Positions 56,429-64,000 of a stretch of DNA of 64,000 nt are shown here, piece by piece. The number at the start of each line of letters is the position of its first letter. The stretch's first letter is position 1. Origin of the DNA: Pleomorphomonas sp. NRK KF1 (GTDB lineage Bacteria; Pseudomonadota; Alphaproteobacteria; Rhizobiales; Pleomorphomonadaceae); contig NZ_JAMDLH010000001.1 in NCBI RefSeq assembly GCF_023721755.1, positions 248,001 to 312,000 of the forward strand, written 5' to 3'. The notes beneath the pieces were generated by a model. It was given only the letters and a program-made list of their open reading frames with translations. It did not search any database and had not been told where the DNA came from. The position numbers and the translations under genes are program-made.

Positions 56429-57260
56429 TAAGTCTGACTCCCGGCCGTGTGCGCCCTCGGCACCGCCGCGACACCGATGGAAGACTCCTGGGAGCCGTTC
56501 CTGGAATCGCCGCGCGCTGGAAGGAGCCGCACCGGCCGTCGATAAGGGGTAAGGGAATAGGGAAAAGCGCCGGACCAACCGAAGCCGCAAATCGGGAAGC
56601 GGCAGATGCATTGCGCCATCCTGCCTTTTCGACGATTTGCTTTGGCCTCACGACTTTCACGTCCGGCACGTTCTTTCTTTTCAACACCGTCGCTCCTGAA
56701 AAACCCGCTCGGCAAAGCCAATACGGGGGAACGACGACGAATGCCTTGTTGGGCGGCCTGAGTGGCCGTGCACCGAAGCACCGATCTTTCCGGTTGATCT
56801 ACGGGCGTCCTCATATGCATTCCCGCAACGCGGCGCACGGCCGGGCGAAACACAACGAGCGAAGGGCCGGGTTCCGCGCATTGACCGGAAAACCAACCGG
56901 CGGCTGCGCTGACCTCTCGGCCCTCGACTGCCGGTCACATTCCTCCTGCATTTCAAGCAGAAGGTGAACCGGCTGGACGCTCTCAAGTACCGAGAGCAAG
57001 GATTCGGGCTCCGATCCCTTATTACTTGCGTGAAGTCCCATATGCAAGGCGATCAAATAGGCCGCCAATCAATTCCTCGCAATGTGAAGTGTTCGCCGTC
57101 CCGATCGGTGGGGGACTGGAAATGGTTAACCAAATTGGCCTAGGTAGTGTTCAAGGAATGCTGCAGATCCTGGGAAGATGCGTCCGCGAGGGTGAGGGGA
57201 GTTGCCATCTCGTCGGTCTGTGGCAGTTTGGGCCGCTCATGGGATCGTTGGAGCGATCAT
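56429..57260. other. 832-base gap between rne and the amidase gene
   Basis: No gene here that I can support; the short frames lack ribosome sites and family features. On the minus strand the gap probably holds a long rne leader, as RNase E genes often have for autoregulation. A small stem GCTCTC/GAGAGC lies at 56979-56997. On the plus side, GGTTAACC at 57124-57131 includes TTAACC, which resembles a CtrA half-site, about 130 bases before the amidase start. Bases near 57010-57140 are AT-richer and are the likely promoter area for the amidase gene. Confidence 0.5.
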
Positions 57261-58496
57261 TTGACGACCGTTGTAAACCGCTTCGCAGTCTTTCTCGGCG
57301 TCGTCGTCCTGACCGTGGCGACGCTGGTCTGCCTGACGCACGTCGCTCTCGCCGGCGATCCCCCGGTGGCAACGGACGGTCGCGTCGTCGGTGACGAGAG
57401 TCGGACCCGCTTCGTGCTCGATCTTTCCGGAGAGATCGACCTCAGCGCCTTCACCCTTGCCGATCCCTACCGTGTCGTCATCGATCTGCCCGAGGTCGAC
57501 TTCCGCCTGCCGCCAGGCACCGGCTCCGCCGGGCGAGGGCTCGTAAGCGACTGGCGTTACGGGCAGTTTGCGGCCGGCCGATCACGTATCGTGCTGGACG
57601 TTACCGGTCCGGTGAAGATCGACAAGGCCTTTCTGTTGTCGGCCGTCGAGGACCAGCCGGCTCGCATGGTCCTCGATCTTCTCAAGACGACCGCTGCCGC
57701 CTTCGACGAGGATTTGCGAAAAAGCCAGCTTGCCCGCGACAGTGCCAACCAGCCGGTGCAGAAGGCCGACCAACTGCCGCCGCCCGATCGCAGCAAGCGG
57801 GAAAAGCCCTTGGTCGTCATCGATGCCGGGCACGGCGGAGTCGATGCGGGAACCGTCTCCGCGTCAGGCGTCCTCGAGAAGGACATCGTCCTGGCCTTTG
57901 CCAAGAAGCTGCAGGAGAACCTCGAACGGACCGGGAAGGTCGCGGTTCTTCTGACGCGGACAGATGACACCTTCCTGCCTCTCGCTGCCCGCGTGCAGTT
58001 TGGTCGTGACCACGCAGCCGACCTGTTCCTGTCCATCCACGCCGATTCCGAGCACGAAGGGTCGGTGCGCGGCGCAACCGTATACACGCTGTCCGACAAG
58101 GCCTCCGACCGAGAGGCGGCAGCGCTCGCGGCCAAGGAAAACGCATCCGACCTCATCGCCGGCCTCGATCTGCAACAGGAGGCCGACGAAGTGACAGATA
58201 TCCTGGTCGATCTCACGCGGCGAGAAACGCGAAACTTCTCGGCCGCTTTTGCCAACGGACTCGTCAGCGACCTTGCCACCGCGACCCGGATGATCAAGAA
58301 TCCGCACCGCTCCGCAGGTTTTCAGGTCCTGCGGGCCCATGACGTGCCGTCGGTTCTGGTGGAAATCGGTTATCTCTCCAACGATCAGGACGAGAAGCTG
58401 CTCACTTCGGACGAATGGCGATCTCGCGTTGCCGAAGCCGTCACGCAGGCGGTTCTGCGTTTCTTCGGCCAGAAATACGCCTATCTCGGCAAATAG
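57261..58496 (+). CDS. N-acetylmuramoyl-L-alanine amidase (AmiC-like)
   Basis: A periplasmic zinc amidase that cuts the peptide from peptidoglycan during daughter-cell separation. The product (411 residues) has a signal peptide (to about 32), an AMIN domain (about 45-140) for septal targeting and an amidase_3 domain (about 184-405) with ligands H191 (DAGHGG), E206 and H260 (SIHAD). The start is my choice: a TTG at 57261 with GGAG seven bases upstream gives a clean MTTVVNRFAVFLG signal peptide, whereas the longest frame (GTG 57147) adds 38 residues without one. It is followed by the PBP1A gene. Confidence 0.88.
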   Translation: MTTVVNRFAVFLGVVVLTVATLVCLTHVALAGDPPVATDGRVVGDESRTRFVLDLSGEIDLSAFTLADPYRVVIDLPEVDFRLPPGTGSAGRGLVSDWRYGQFAAGRSRIVLDVTGPVKIDKAFLLSAVEDQPARMVLDLLKTTAAAFDEDLRKSQLARDSANQPVQKADQLPPPDRSKREKPLVVIDAGHGGVDAGTVSASGVLEKDIVLAFAKKLQENLERTGKVAVLLTRTDDTFLPLAARVQFGRDHAADLFLSIHADSEHEGSVRGATVYTLSDKASDREAAALAAKENASDLIAGLDLQQEADEVTDILVDLTRRETRNFSAAFANGLVSDLATATRMIKNPHRSAGFQVLRAHDVPSVLVEIGYLSNDQDEKLLTSDEWRSRVAEAVTQAVLRFFGQKYAYLGK

Positions 58497-58508
58497 CGGA
58501 CGCGGATT

Positions 58509-58524
58509 GTTGCCATGAGGCAAC
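58509..58524 (+). terminator. small hairpin after the amidase gene
   Basis: GTTGCC (58509-58514) and GGCAAC (58519-58524) form a 6-bp stem with an ATGA loop 12 bases past the stop. No T-tract follows, so read-through into the PBP gene is possible. The rest of the 222-base gap shows no gene. Confidence 0.3.
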
Positions 58525-58718
58525 GCCACGGCCCAGCCTTTGCCACAAAGAGCGGCGAACGTCCGCGCTCACGGAAACATTCGCATTCTGCGGCGTTTTG
58601 AGATATCGGCTGACCCAAAAGCTGAAGCATGGCAGCCGGACGAACCGGGCTTTGTCATGCCGCCGAGACGGACAGGTACGCCGGCGCGGCTGGTGTCGAC
58701 GGGAATGATGGACGGACT

Positions 58719-61196
58719 ATGATCTTCGTAAGATTCTTCGGCTGGGTCTTCTCGATCGCGGCGCTGCTGTTCCTGGTCGCCGCCGGCGGCGTTGCCGTCT
58801 ACATCCATTCCCTCAGCTCCGATCTGCCCGACACGAACCAGCTGCGCAACTACCAGCCGCCGGTCGTGACGCGCGTCCACGCCGCTGACGGCGAGCTGGC
58901 CTCCGAATATGCTCATGAACGCCGTCTGTTCATGCCGATCCAGATGATTCCCGATCGGGTGAAGCAGGCGTTCATCTCGGCCGAGGACAAGGATTTCTAC
59001 ACTCACCCGGGCATCGATCTGGTCAGCCTCGCCGGGGCTGCGGTCAAGAACATCGACACCATCGTTTCCGGTTCGAACAAGCGCATGGTTGGCGCTTCGA
59101 CGATCACGCAGCAGGTCGCCAAGGTTTTCCTGCTGACCAACGAGCGCACCATCGATCGCAAGATTCGCGAAGCGATGCTGACCCTGAAGATCGAACAGGC
59201 CTACACCAAGGATCAGATCCTCGAGCTCTACCTGAACGAGATCTATCTCGGCTTCCGCTCCTACGGTGTCGCGGCAGCTTCGCTGGCCTATTTCGACAAA
59301 CCCCTGGCCGACCTCAAGCTGGAAGAAGTGGCCTACCTGGCCGCGCTTCCGAAGGCGCCGGAGAACTACAATCCCTACCGCAGCCGTCAGGCCGCTATCG
59401 AACGCCGCAATTACGTCATCCAGCAGATGGTGGAGAACGGTTATGCGACGCGGGAGGAGGGCGATGCCGCCATGAAGGCACCGCTCGTCATTGCCGAGCG
59501 CAACCAGTCGGCCAAGGTGTTCGCTTCCGAGTATTTTGTCGAGGAAGTGCGGCGCTCCCTACTGGCCATGTATGGCGAGAAGGGGCTTTACGAAGGCGGC
59601 CTATCCGTCCGCACGACGCTCGACCCGAAGATGCAGGTTATCGCCCGGGGTGTGCTTCAGCGGGCGCTCTTGCGCTATGACGAGGCGCACGGCTGGCGCG
59701 GCTCCAAGAGGCAGATCGACGTCTCCGGCGACTGGGGCATCCCGTTGGCCGCCGAGGCGGCTATATCCGATGTGCCCGAGTGGAACCTTGCCGTCGTGCT
59801 CGGCTTCGACGGCGACGCCGCCCGAATCGGCCTGCAGCCCTCCAAGGGGCCGACCGGAAAAGTGAATGACGAGCGCATCGAGGGTATCATCCCGCTCGAC
59901 CAGCTGAAATGGGCGAAGTGGGAGACCGGCCCCAAGCGGGGGGCGGCGGTGAAGACTGCCTCGGATGTCCTGTCGGTCGGCGATGTCATCTACGTCGAGA
60001 AGACCGGGACCGCCATCGGGACGCTGGAAGCCTATCGGCTTCGCCAGTTCCCTGGCATTTCCGGCGCCTTGGTAGCCATGGACTCGACCACGGGCCGCGT
60101 GCGTGCCTTGGTTGGCGGGTTTTCCTTCGCCGAAAGCGAGTTCAACCGGGCAACCCAGGCCATGCGCCAGCCCGGCTCGTCCTTCAAGCCTTTCGTCTAC
60201 TCGGCCGCTCTCGACAACGGCTACACACCGGCTTCGGTCATCATGGATGGGCCGATCGAGATCGACCAGGGCCCGGGCCTCGGCATGTGGCGGCCGCAGA
60301 ACTACGGCGGCGGTTACGGCGGTCCTTCGACGCTCCGGACCGGCATCGAGAAGTCACGCAACCTGATGACCGTGCGCCTTGCCCAGGACATGGGCATGCC
60401 GCTCGTCGCCGAATACGCCAAACGGTTCGGCATTTACGACAACATGCAGCCGGTTCTGGCCATGTCGCTCGGCGCCGGCGAGACGACGGTGATGCGGCTC
60501 GTCAATGCCTACGCCATCATTGCCAACGGCGGGCGCCGCGTTCAGCCGACCTTGATCGACCGCGTGCAGGATCGTTTCGGTCGCACCATCTACCGGCATG
60601 ATCAACGCGTCTGCGAGGGATGCAATTCCAGCGACTGGAAGGGACAGGACGAGCCACAGCTGATCGATGAGCGCGAGCAGGTGCTCGATCCGATGACCGC
60701 CTACCAGATCACTTCCATGATGGAAGGCGTCGTCCAGCGCGGCACGGCTGCGGCGGTCAGGAGCCTCAATCGTCCGATCGCCGGCAAGACTGGCACCACC
60801 AACGACGAGAAGGACGCTTGGTTCGTCGGGTTCACGCCCGAGCTGACTGTCGGCATCTTCATGGGCTTCGACACGCCGAAGCCCATGGGGCATGGCGCGA
60901 CTGGCGGCACGATGGCCGCGCCCGTCTTCCGCGATTTCATGGCGCAGGCTCTGGCCGGTCAGCCGCCTCAGGAGTTCAAGGTGCCCGAGGGCATGGTGCT
61001 GATCCCGATCGATCGCAAGACCGGAATGCGGGCCTATGAGGGCGAAAGCGCGATCATCGAGGCCTTCAAGCCCGGAACCGGTCCGTCCGACGTCTATTCG
61101 GTCATCGGTGGTGATGGCATGGCCTGGGGCGTGCCGACCGAGGTCAACTCCGAGGCCGACAAGGCGGCGGTGAGCGGTACCGGCGGCCTCTATTGA
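58719..61196 (+). CDS. mrcA: penicillin-binding protein 1A
   Basis: Bifunctional peptidoglycan synthase of the inner membrane. The 825-residue product has a short cytoplasmic start and one helix (about 7-28), a GT51 transglycosylase domain with the catalytic glutamate E89 in SAEDKDFYTHPG, and a transpeptidase with the active serine S487 in GSSFK and a KTGTT motif later. The 640-700 region includes CEGCNSSDW, an insertion common in alphaproteobacterial PBP1A. ATG 58719 follows GGACGG; the frame is open upstream but lacks a membrane lead. prfB follows, a recurrent order in this group. Confidence 0.95.
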   Translation: MIFVRFFGWVFSIAALLFLVAAGGVAVYIHSLSSDLPDTNQLRNYQPPVVTRVHAADGELASEYAHERRLFMPIQMIPDRVKQAFISAEDKDFYTHPGIDLVSLAGAAVKNIDTIVSGSNKRMVGASTITQQVAKVFLLTNERTIDRKIREAMLTLKIEQAYTKDQILELYLNEIYLGFRSYGVAAASLAYFDKPLADLKLEEVAYLAALPKAPENYNPYRSRQAAIERRNYVIQQMVENGYATREEGDAAMKAPLVIAERNQSAKVFASEYFVEEVRRSLLAMYGEKGLYEGGLSVRTTLDPKMQVIARGVLQRALLRYDEAHGWRGSKRQIDVSGDWGIPLAAEAAISDVPEWNLAVVLGFDGDAARIGLQPSKGPTGKVNDERIEGIIPLDQLKWAKWETGPKRGAAVKTASDVLSVGDVIYVEKTGTAIGTLEAYRLRQFPGISGALVAMDSTTGRVRALVGGFSFAESEFNRATQAMRQPGSSFKPFVYSAALDNGYTPASVIMDGPIEIDQGPGLGMWRPQNYGGGYGGPSTLRTGIEKSRNLMTVRLAQDMGMPLVAEYAKRFGIYDNMQPVLAMSLGAGETTVMRLVNAYAIIANGGRRVQPTLIDRVQDRFGRTIYRHDQRVCEGCNSSDWKGQDEPQLIDEREQVLDPMTAYQITSMMEGVVQRGTAAAVRSLNRPIAGKTGTTNDEKDAWFVGFTPELTVGIFMGFDTPKPMGHGATGGTMAAPVFRDFMAQALAGQPPQEFKVPEGMVLIPIDRKTGMRAYEGESAIIEAFKPGTGPSDVYSVIGGDGMAWGVPTEVNSEADKAAVSGTGGLY

Positions 61197-61301
61197 CGGC
61201 AGGACGTTGAGAGCACATCAGGCCTGACAAAAGACGGAATGGAGGTCGGTGGGTTTACATCGACGACTTCCGTTCCTATGGTCCGCCGCGCCCGTGATCG
61301 A

Positions 61302-61317
61302 CGACGGGCGCCCGTCG
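61302..61317. repeat. 16-base perfect palindrome between mrcA and prfB
   Basis: CGACGGGCGCCCGTCG is its own reverse complement. It lies about 105 bases past mrcA and 50 before prfB. It may form an 8-bp stem without a loop, or act as a protein site; it is not followed by T residues. Confidence 0.4.
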
Positions 61318-61367
61318 ATGCCTTTGGCCTCGGCGCCAACTCAACCTCCTGACCGGAGCTCACATAC

Positions 61368-62499
61368 ATGCGAGCCGAAATCGAGGCCATCGTCGACGAG
61401 ATCAAGCAGGGTATGGCCCTGCTGAGGAGGCATCTTTGACTGGGATGCCTCCCAGCAGCGCATGGCCGAGCTGAACGGTTTCGTCGAAGATCCGACTCTC
61501 TGGAACGATCCCGAGCGCGCGCAGAAGATCATGCGCGAGCGGACCGATCTTGAGAACCGAATCAACGGCTATCTCAAGCTGGACCGCGACCTCAAGGACA
61601 GCATCGAGCTGATCGAGCTCGGCGAGATGGAGGACGACGCCACCGTCGTCACTGATGCCGAGAACACGTTGCGTGGTCTCAAGGACGAGATCGCTCGCCA
61701 GCAGGTGGAGTCGATGCTGTCCGGCGAGGCCGATGCCAACGACACCTACATCGAAGTCAACTCAGGTGCCGGCGGTACCGAAAGCCAGGACTGGACCAAC
61801 ATGCTCCTGCGCATGTACACGCGCTGGGCGGACAAGCGCGGCTACAAGGTCGAGGTCCTGGAAGTTCACGACGGTGAAGAGGCCGGCATCAAGAGCGCCA
61901 CGGTGCTCATCAAGGGCCACAACGCCTACGGCTGGCTGAAGACCGAGTCGGGCGTGCATCGCCTCGTTCGCATTTCGCCCTTCGACAGCCAGGCGCGGCG
62001 GCACACATCGTTTTCCTCGGTCTGGGTTTATCCGGTCATCGACGACAAGATCGAGATCGAGATCAACGAAAGTGATTGCCGCATCGATACCTACCGCGCT
62101 CAGGGCGCCGGTGGTCAGCACATCAACACGACGGACTCGGCAGTGCGCATCACGCACTATCCCTCGGGCATCGTTGTCGCCTGTCAGGCTGAGCGGTCGC
62201 AGCACAAGAACCGGGCCACCGCCTGGAACATGCTGCGTGCCCGTCTCTATGAAGCGGAGCTGAAGAAGCGCGAGGAGAAGGCCAACGCCGAGCAGGCCGG
62301 CAAGACCGATATCGGCTGGGGCCACCAGATCCGCTCCTACGTCCTGCAGCCCTACCAGTTGGTCAAGGATCTCCGCACCGGTGTCGAGAGCACCTCGCCG
62401 TCAGACGTGCTCAACGGCGATCTCGATGGCTTCATGGAGGCGGCGCTGGCCCAGCGCGCCTTCGGCAAGCAGCCGGCCGAGATTTCGGACATCGACTGA
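61368..62499 (+). CDS. prfB: peptide chain release factor 2, programmed +1 frameshift
   Basis: RF2, which ends translation at UGA and UAA. The product of about 376 residues is encoded in two frames: 61368-61436 in the first, then a +1 shift at CTT-TGA-C, and 61438-62499 in the second. The Shine-Dalgarno-like AGGAGG (61425-61430), the CTT slip codon and the in-frame TGA (61437-61439) match the known autoregulatory site: low RF2 favours the shift. The main part has the SPF anticodon-like tripeptide in RISPFDSQ and the catalytic GGQ in [10 protein letters not shown]. The ATG at 61462 would give a truncated product if used alone. Confidence 0.97.
61425..61440 (+). promoter_or_regulatory. prfB programmed frameshift site
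   Basis: AGGAGG-CAT-CTT-TGA-C: an internal Shine-Dalgarno sequence three bases before the CTT slip codon and the in-frame UGA followed by C, a poor stop context. Spacing is the same as in the E. coli prfB site. Confidence 0.95.
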
Positions 62500-62534
62500 G
62501 ATTGCCGACACGAGAGTGTTGAGCCAGGAATGAC

Positions 62535-62566
62535 AAAGGCGGGGCGCCGAAACGCCCCGCCTTTTT
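62535..62566. terminator. strong bidirectional intrinsic terminator
   Basis: AAAGGCGGGGCG (62535-62546) pairs perfectly with CGCCCCGCCTTT (62553-62564) across a 6-base loop, with TTTTT on the plus side and AAA (T on the minus strand) at the other. It serves prfB and the convergent M23 gene. It is the strongest terminator in the window. Confidence 0.9.
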
Positions 62567-62592
62567 CATGTCCGGAAGGCTTCGACAAACCC

Positions 62593-63894
62593 TCAGGGAA
62601 GAAGATTTGCCAGCTTGTTGCCCGCATTGATGTAGTTGACGGGGTTGATCGGCGCACCGTCGACGCGTGTCTCGTAGTGAAGATGTGGGCCGGTGGATCG
62701 GCCGGTGGAGCCCACCTCTCCGATCACGGTGTCCCGCGTCACCCGGTCGCCGACACGGGCGGTAATGCGCGACATGTGACCATAGCGCGTGGTGACGCCG
62801 TTGCCGTGATCGATCTCGACGAGATTGCCGTAACCACCCGACCAGCCGGCAACCGTGACGATTCCGGGCGCCGTCGGCTTGATATCGGTGCCGGTCGGCG
62901 AACGGAAGTCGATGCCGGCGTGGAACGCCAGCGATCCGAGGAAGGGATCCCGGCGCGAGCCGAAGTTCGAAGTCATGTCGCCGCCCGGTAGTGGACGAAT
63001 GAGTGGCAGCTTGGCCGCTGCGGCCTTGACGCGCGCCATTCGGTCGAAGGCCTGATCGGCGTCCTGCATGGCAGCCGTGAGCGCTTGTGCTCCCGCGAGG
63101 GGAACATAGGGGCCTCCGACCGCGTCCTCGGTGCCGTCCGGCGCTTCCGGCACGTTCACATGCAGACCCGCGTTGGCAATGACTTCCACCGCTTCGTCAA
63201 CGCGGGAGTTGGCGGCCTCGGCAATCGCCTCGACGGCTTTCGCCTGCTCGGCGTCGACGGCGGCCAGATGCTTGGAGATCGCCTTGAAGTCCGGCTTGCC
63301 ATCGGGCGTACGGAGGTCCGCCTTGGGAATCGCGGGGACCCCTGTGGCCGAGGTCAACGCGTCGAACTGGCGGTCGATCAGGCTGGCACGACCGGCGTCG
63401 GCGTAGGCGTTGATCGATCCGGTCACGTCGGTCGGCGCCAGCGCGGCGCGTCTGTCGGCGGGAACCGCGGTGTTGCCGTCGTCTATGAGGCCGATGCTTC
63501 GCGCCTTGTCGATCAGTTCACCGACAGCGCGCTGGCGATCCGCGATTCCCTGCTGAACGGACATGATCTTCTCGACCTTCTCGTCCATCGCCACGCTGTC
63601 GAGAATCTGCCGGCTGGAGATGCGGTCGATCTCCGACCGCAGCCGGGCGATACGATCCTCATAGGCCTGTTGCATGTTGGCGTTGCGCTCGCGCACCAGA
63701 TCGAACAGATCGTCGCGGAAGACCAGATAGGTAGTGGCAGCCAGGAAGCCGAGTGAAACCGCCAGGAAAAGCGTCAGGCCGCCGAACAGGGCCAGCGGGC
63801 TGAACGTATAGGTGCGCGTGTTGTCTCGGCTGATGATGACGATGCGTCTCGCCGAGCTTTGGCTACGGTATCGATCTGCGGCTTGTGGTCTCAT
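62593..63894 (-). CDS. M23 family metallopeptidase with coiled coil
   Basis: A 433-residue envelope protein. It has a short cytoplasmic lead, one membrane helix (about 34-56), a coiled coil (about 60-130) and a C-terminal LytM/M23 domain with FHAGIDF, then YGHMSR and GPHLHYE, which supply the zinc and catalytic histidines (H-x3-D and H-x-H). All metal ligands appear present, so it may be an active endopeptidase rather than an EnvC-type activator. ATG 63894 has GGAG six bases upstream. A TTAACC element lies upstream in the leader. Confidence 0.9.
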   Translation of the reverse strand: MRPQAADRYRSQSSARRIVIISRDNTRTYTFSPLALFGGLTLFLAVSLGFLAATTYLVFRDDLFDLVRERNANMQQAYEDRIARLRSEIDRISSRQILDSVAMDEKVEKIMSVQQGIADRQRAVGELIDKARSIGLIDDGNTAVPADRRAALAPTDVTGSINAYADAGRASLIDRQFDALTSATGVPAIPKADLRTPDGKPDFKAISKHLAAVDAEQAKAVEAIAEAANSRVDEAVEVIANAGLHVNVPEAPDGTEDAVGGPYVPLAGAQALTAAMQDADQAFDRMARVKAAAAKLPLIRPLPGGDMTSNFGSRRDPFLGSLAFHAGIDFRSPTGTDIKPTAPGIVTVAGWSGGYGNLVEIDHGNGVTTRYGHMSRITARVGDRVTRDTVIGEVGSTGRSTGPHLHYETRVDGAPINPVNYINAGNKLANLLP

Positions 63895-63927
63895 CAACGC
63901 AACGCTCCAGGCGGGAACCGACCGCAC

Positions 63928-63941
63928 CGCCGCATGCGGCG
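63928..63941. repeat. 14-base palindrome in the leader of the M23 gene
   Basis: CGCCGCATGCGGCG is a perfect palindrome about 35 bases upstream of the M23 start on the minus strand. It may form a small leader hairpin. The rest of the sequence to the window end (to 64000) shows no gene. Confidence 0.35.
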
Positions 63942-64000
63942 AGCGGAACTCCTTGGGAGCGATTAGAGACCGTTAGGGTTAATGAAGGCTTGAAGCGGCG

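Noticed and set aside
53627-56431. A 934-codon open frame on the plus strand, antisense to rne.
   Set aside because: It mirrors the biased codons of rne in a high-GC genome, its composition is that of a shadow frame (Leu/Arg/Val-rich with no domain), and rne itself is unmistakable on the other strand.
56811-57068. An 85-codon minus-strand frame in the rne-amidase gap.
   Set aside because: No ribosome site, no hydrophobic or domain pattern, and it would lie inside the expected rne leader.
1-64000. CRISPR arrays, tRNA or rRNA genes, insertion sequences, prophage or toxin-antitoxin loci.
   Set aside because: I looked for regularly spaced repeats, T-loop motifs, transposase signatures and terminal repeats in the gaps and found none that could be supported.

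Overview
The window is a chromosomal segment of a high-GC alphaproteobacterium, most likely of the order Hyphomicrobiales (Rhizobiales). The evidence is a complete 14-subunit nuoA-N operon with an extended NuoE, followed by birA and an RNase J gene; a phosphatidylcholine synthase; an aspartate/glutamate leucyltransferase; an nrdR-ribD pair; and a large RNase E with an acidic/basic tail. The genus cannot be fixed from the sequence alone. I see no rRNA, tRNA, CRISPR array, insertion sequence, prophage or plasmid feature. Almost all of the window is core metabolism and cell-envelope biology, with little accessory DNA.

Layout. 1-5.9 kb: metG, a DAO-type FAD oxidoreductase, a small hypothetical gene, an LLM-class flavin oxidoreductase divergent from wrbA, and a GNAT acetyltransferase. 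5.9-10.6 kb: nrdR-ribD, then a tightly overlapping uraD / allantoate amidohydrolase-like / M20 peptidase set suggesting purine-ureide breakdown. 10.6-18.5 kb: rimO, a small lipoprotein, a SPOR-domain protein, a DUF502 membrane protein, a cysK-alaX-sseA operon, bpt and an RDD membrane protein. 18.6-19.8 kb: threonine dehydratase. 20.1-38.0 kb: complex I operon nuoABCDEFGH-orf81-IJKLMN, then birA and RNase J. 38.2-43.5 kb: an orphan TadG-like von Willebrand protein with an AT-richer body, an AEC transporter, a lipid A acyltransferase-like enzyme and a Pro/Glu-rich OmpA-family protein. 43.6-47.6 kb: DUF2182 protein, pcs, terC, pncB. 47.7-53.6 kb: accC-accB-aroQ, a DsbA-like oxidoreductase, an M48 protease with a repeat tail, and an aminotransferase. 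53.8-63.9 kb: rne, an N-acetylmuramoyl-L-alanine amidase, penicillin-binding protein 1A, prfB with a programmed +1 frameshift, and an M23 peptidase.

Functional threads. Complex I assembly and respiration dominate the centre. Envelope biogenesis (amidase, PBP1A, M23, OmpA-like, LpxL-like, Pcs, DsbA, M48) and translation or RNA quality control (metG, alaX, rimO, bpt, prfB, rnj, rne) fill most of the rest. No obviously new multi-gene system is present. The best leads are local: a conserved-looking extra membrane ORF in the nuo operon, a His/Asp-rich insertion in NuoL, a divergent RibD, the compositional shift in the TadG-like gene, and several inverted repeats in divergent or leader regions.
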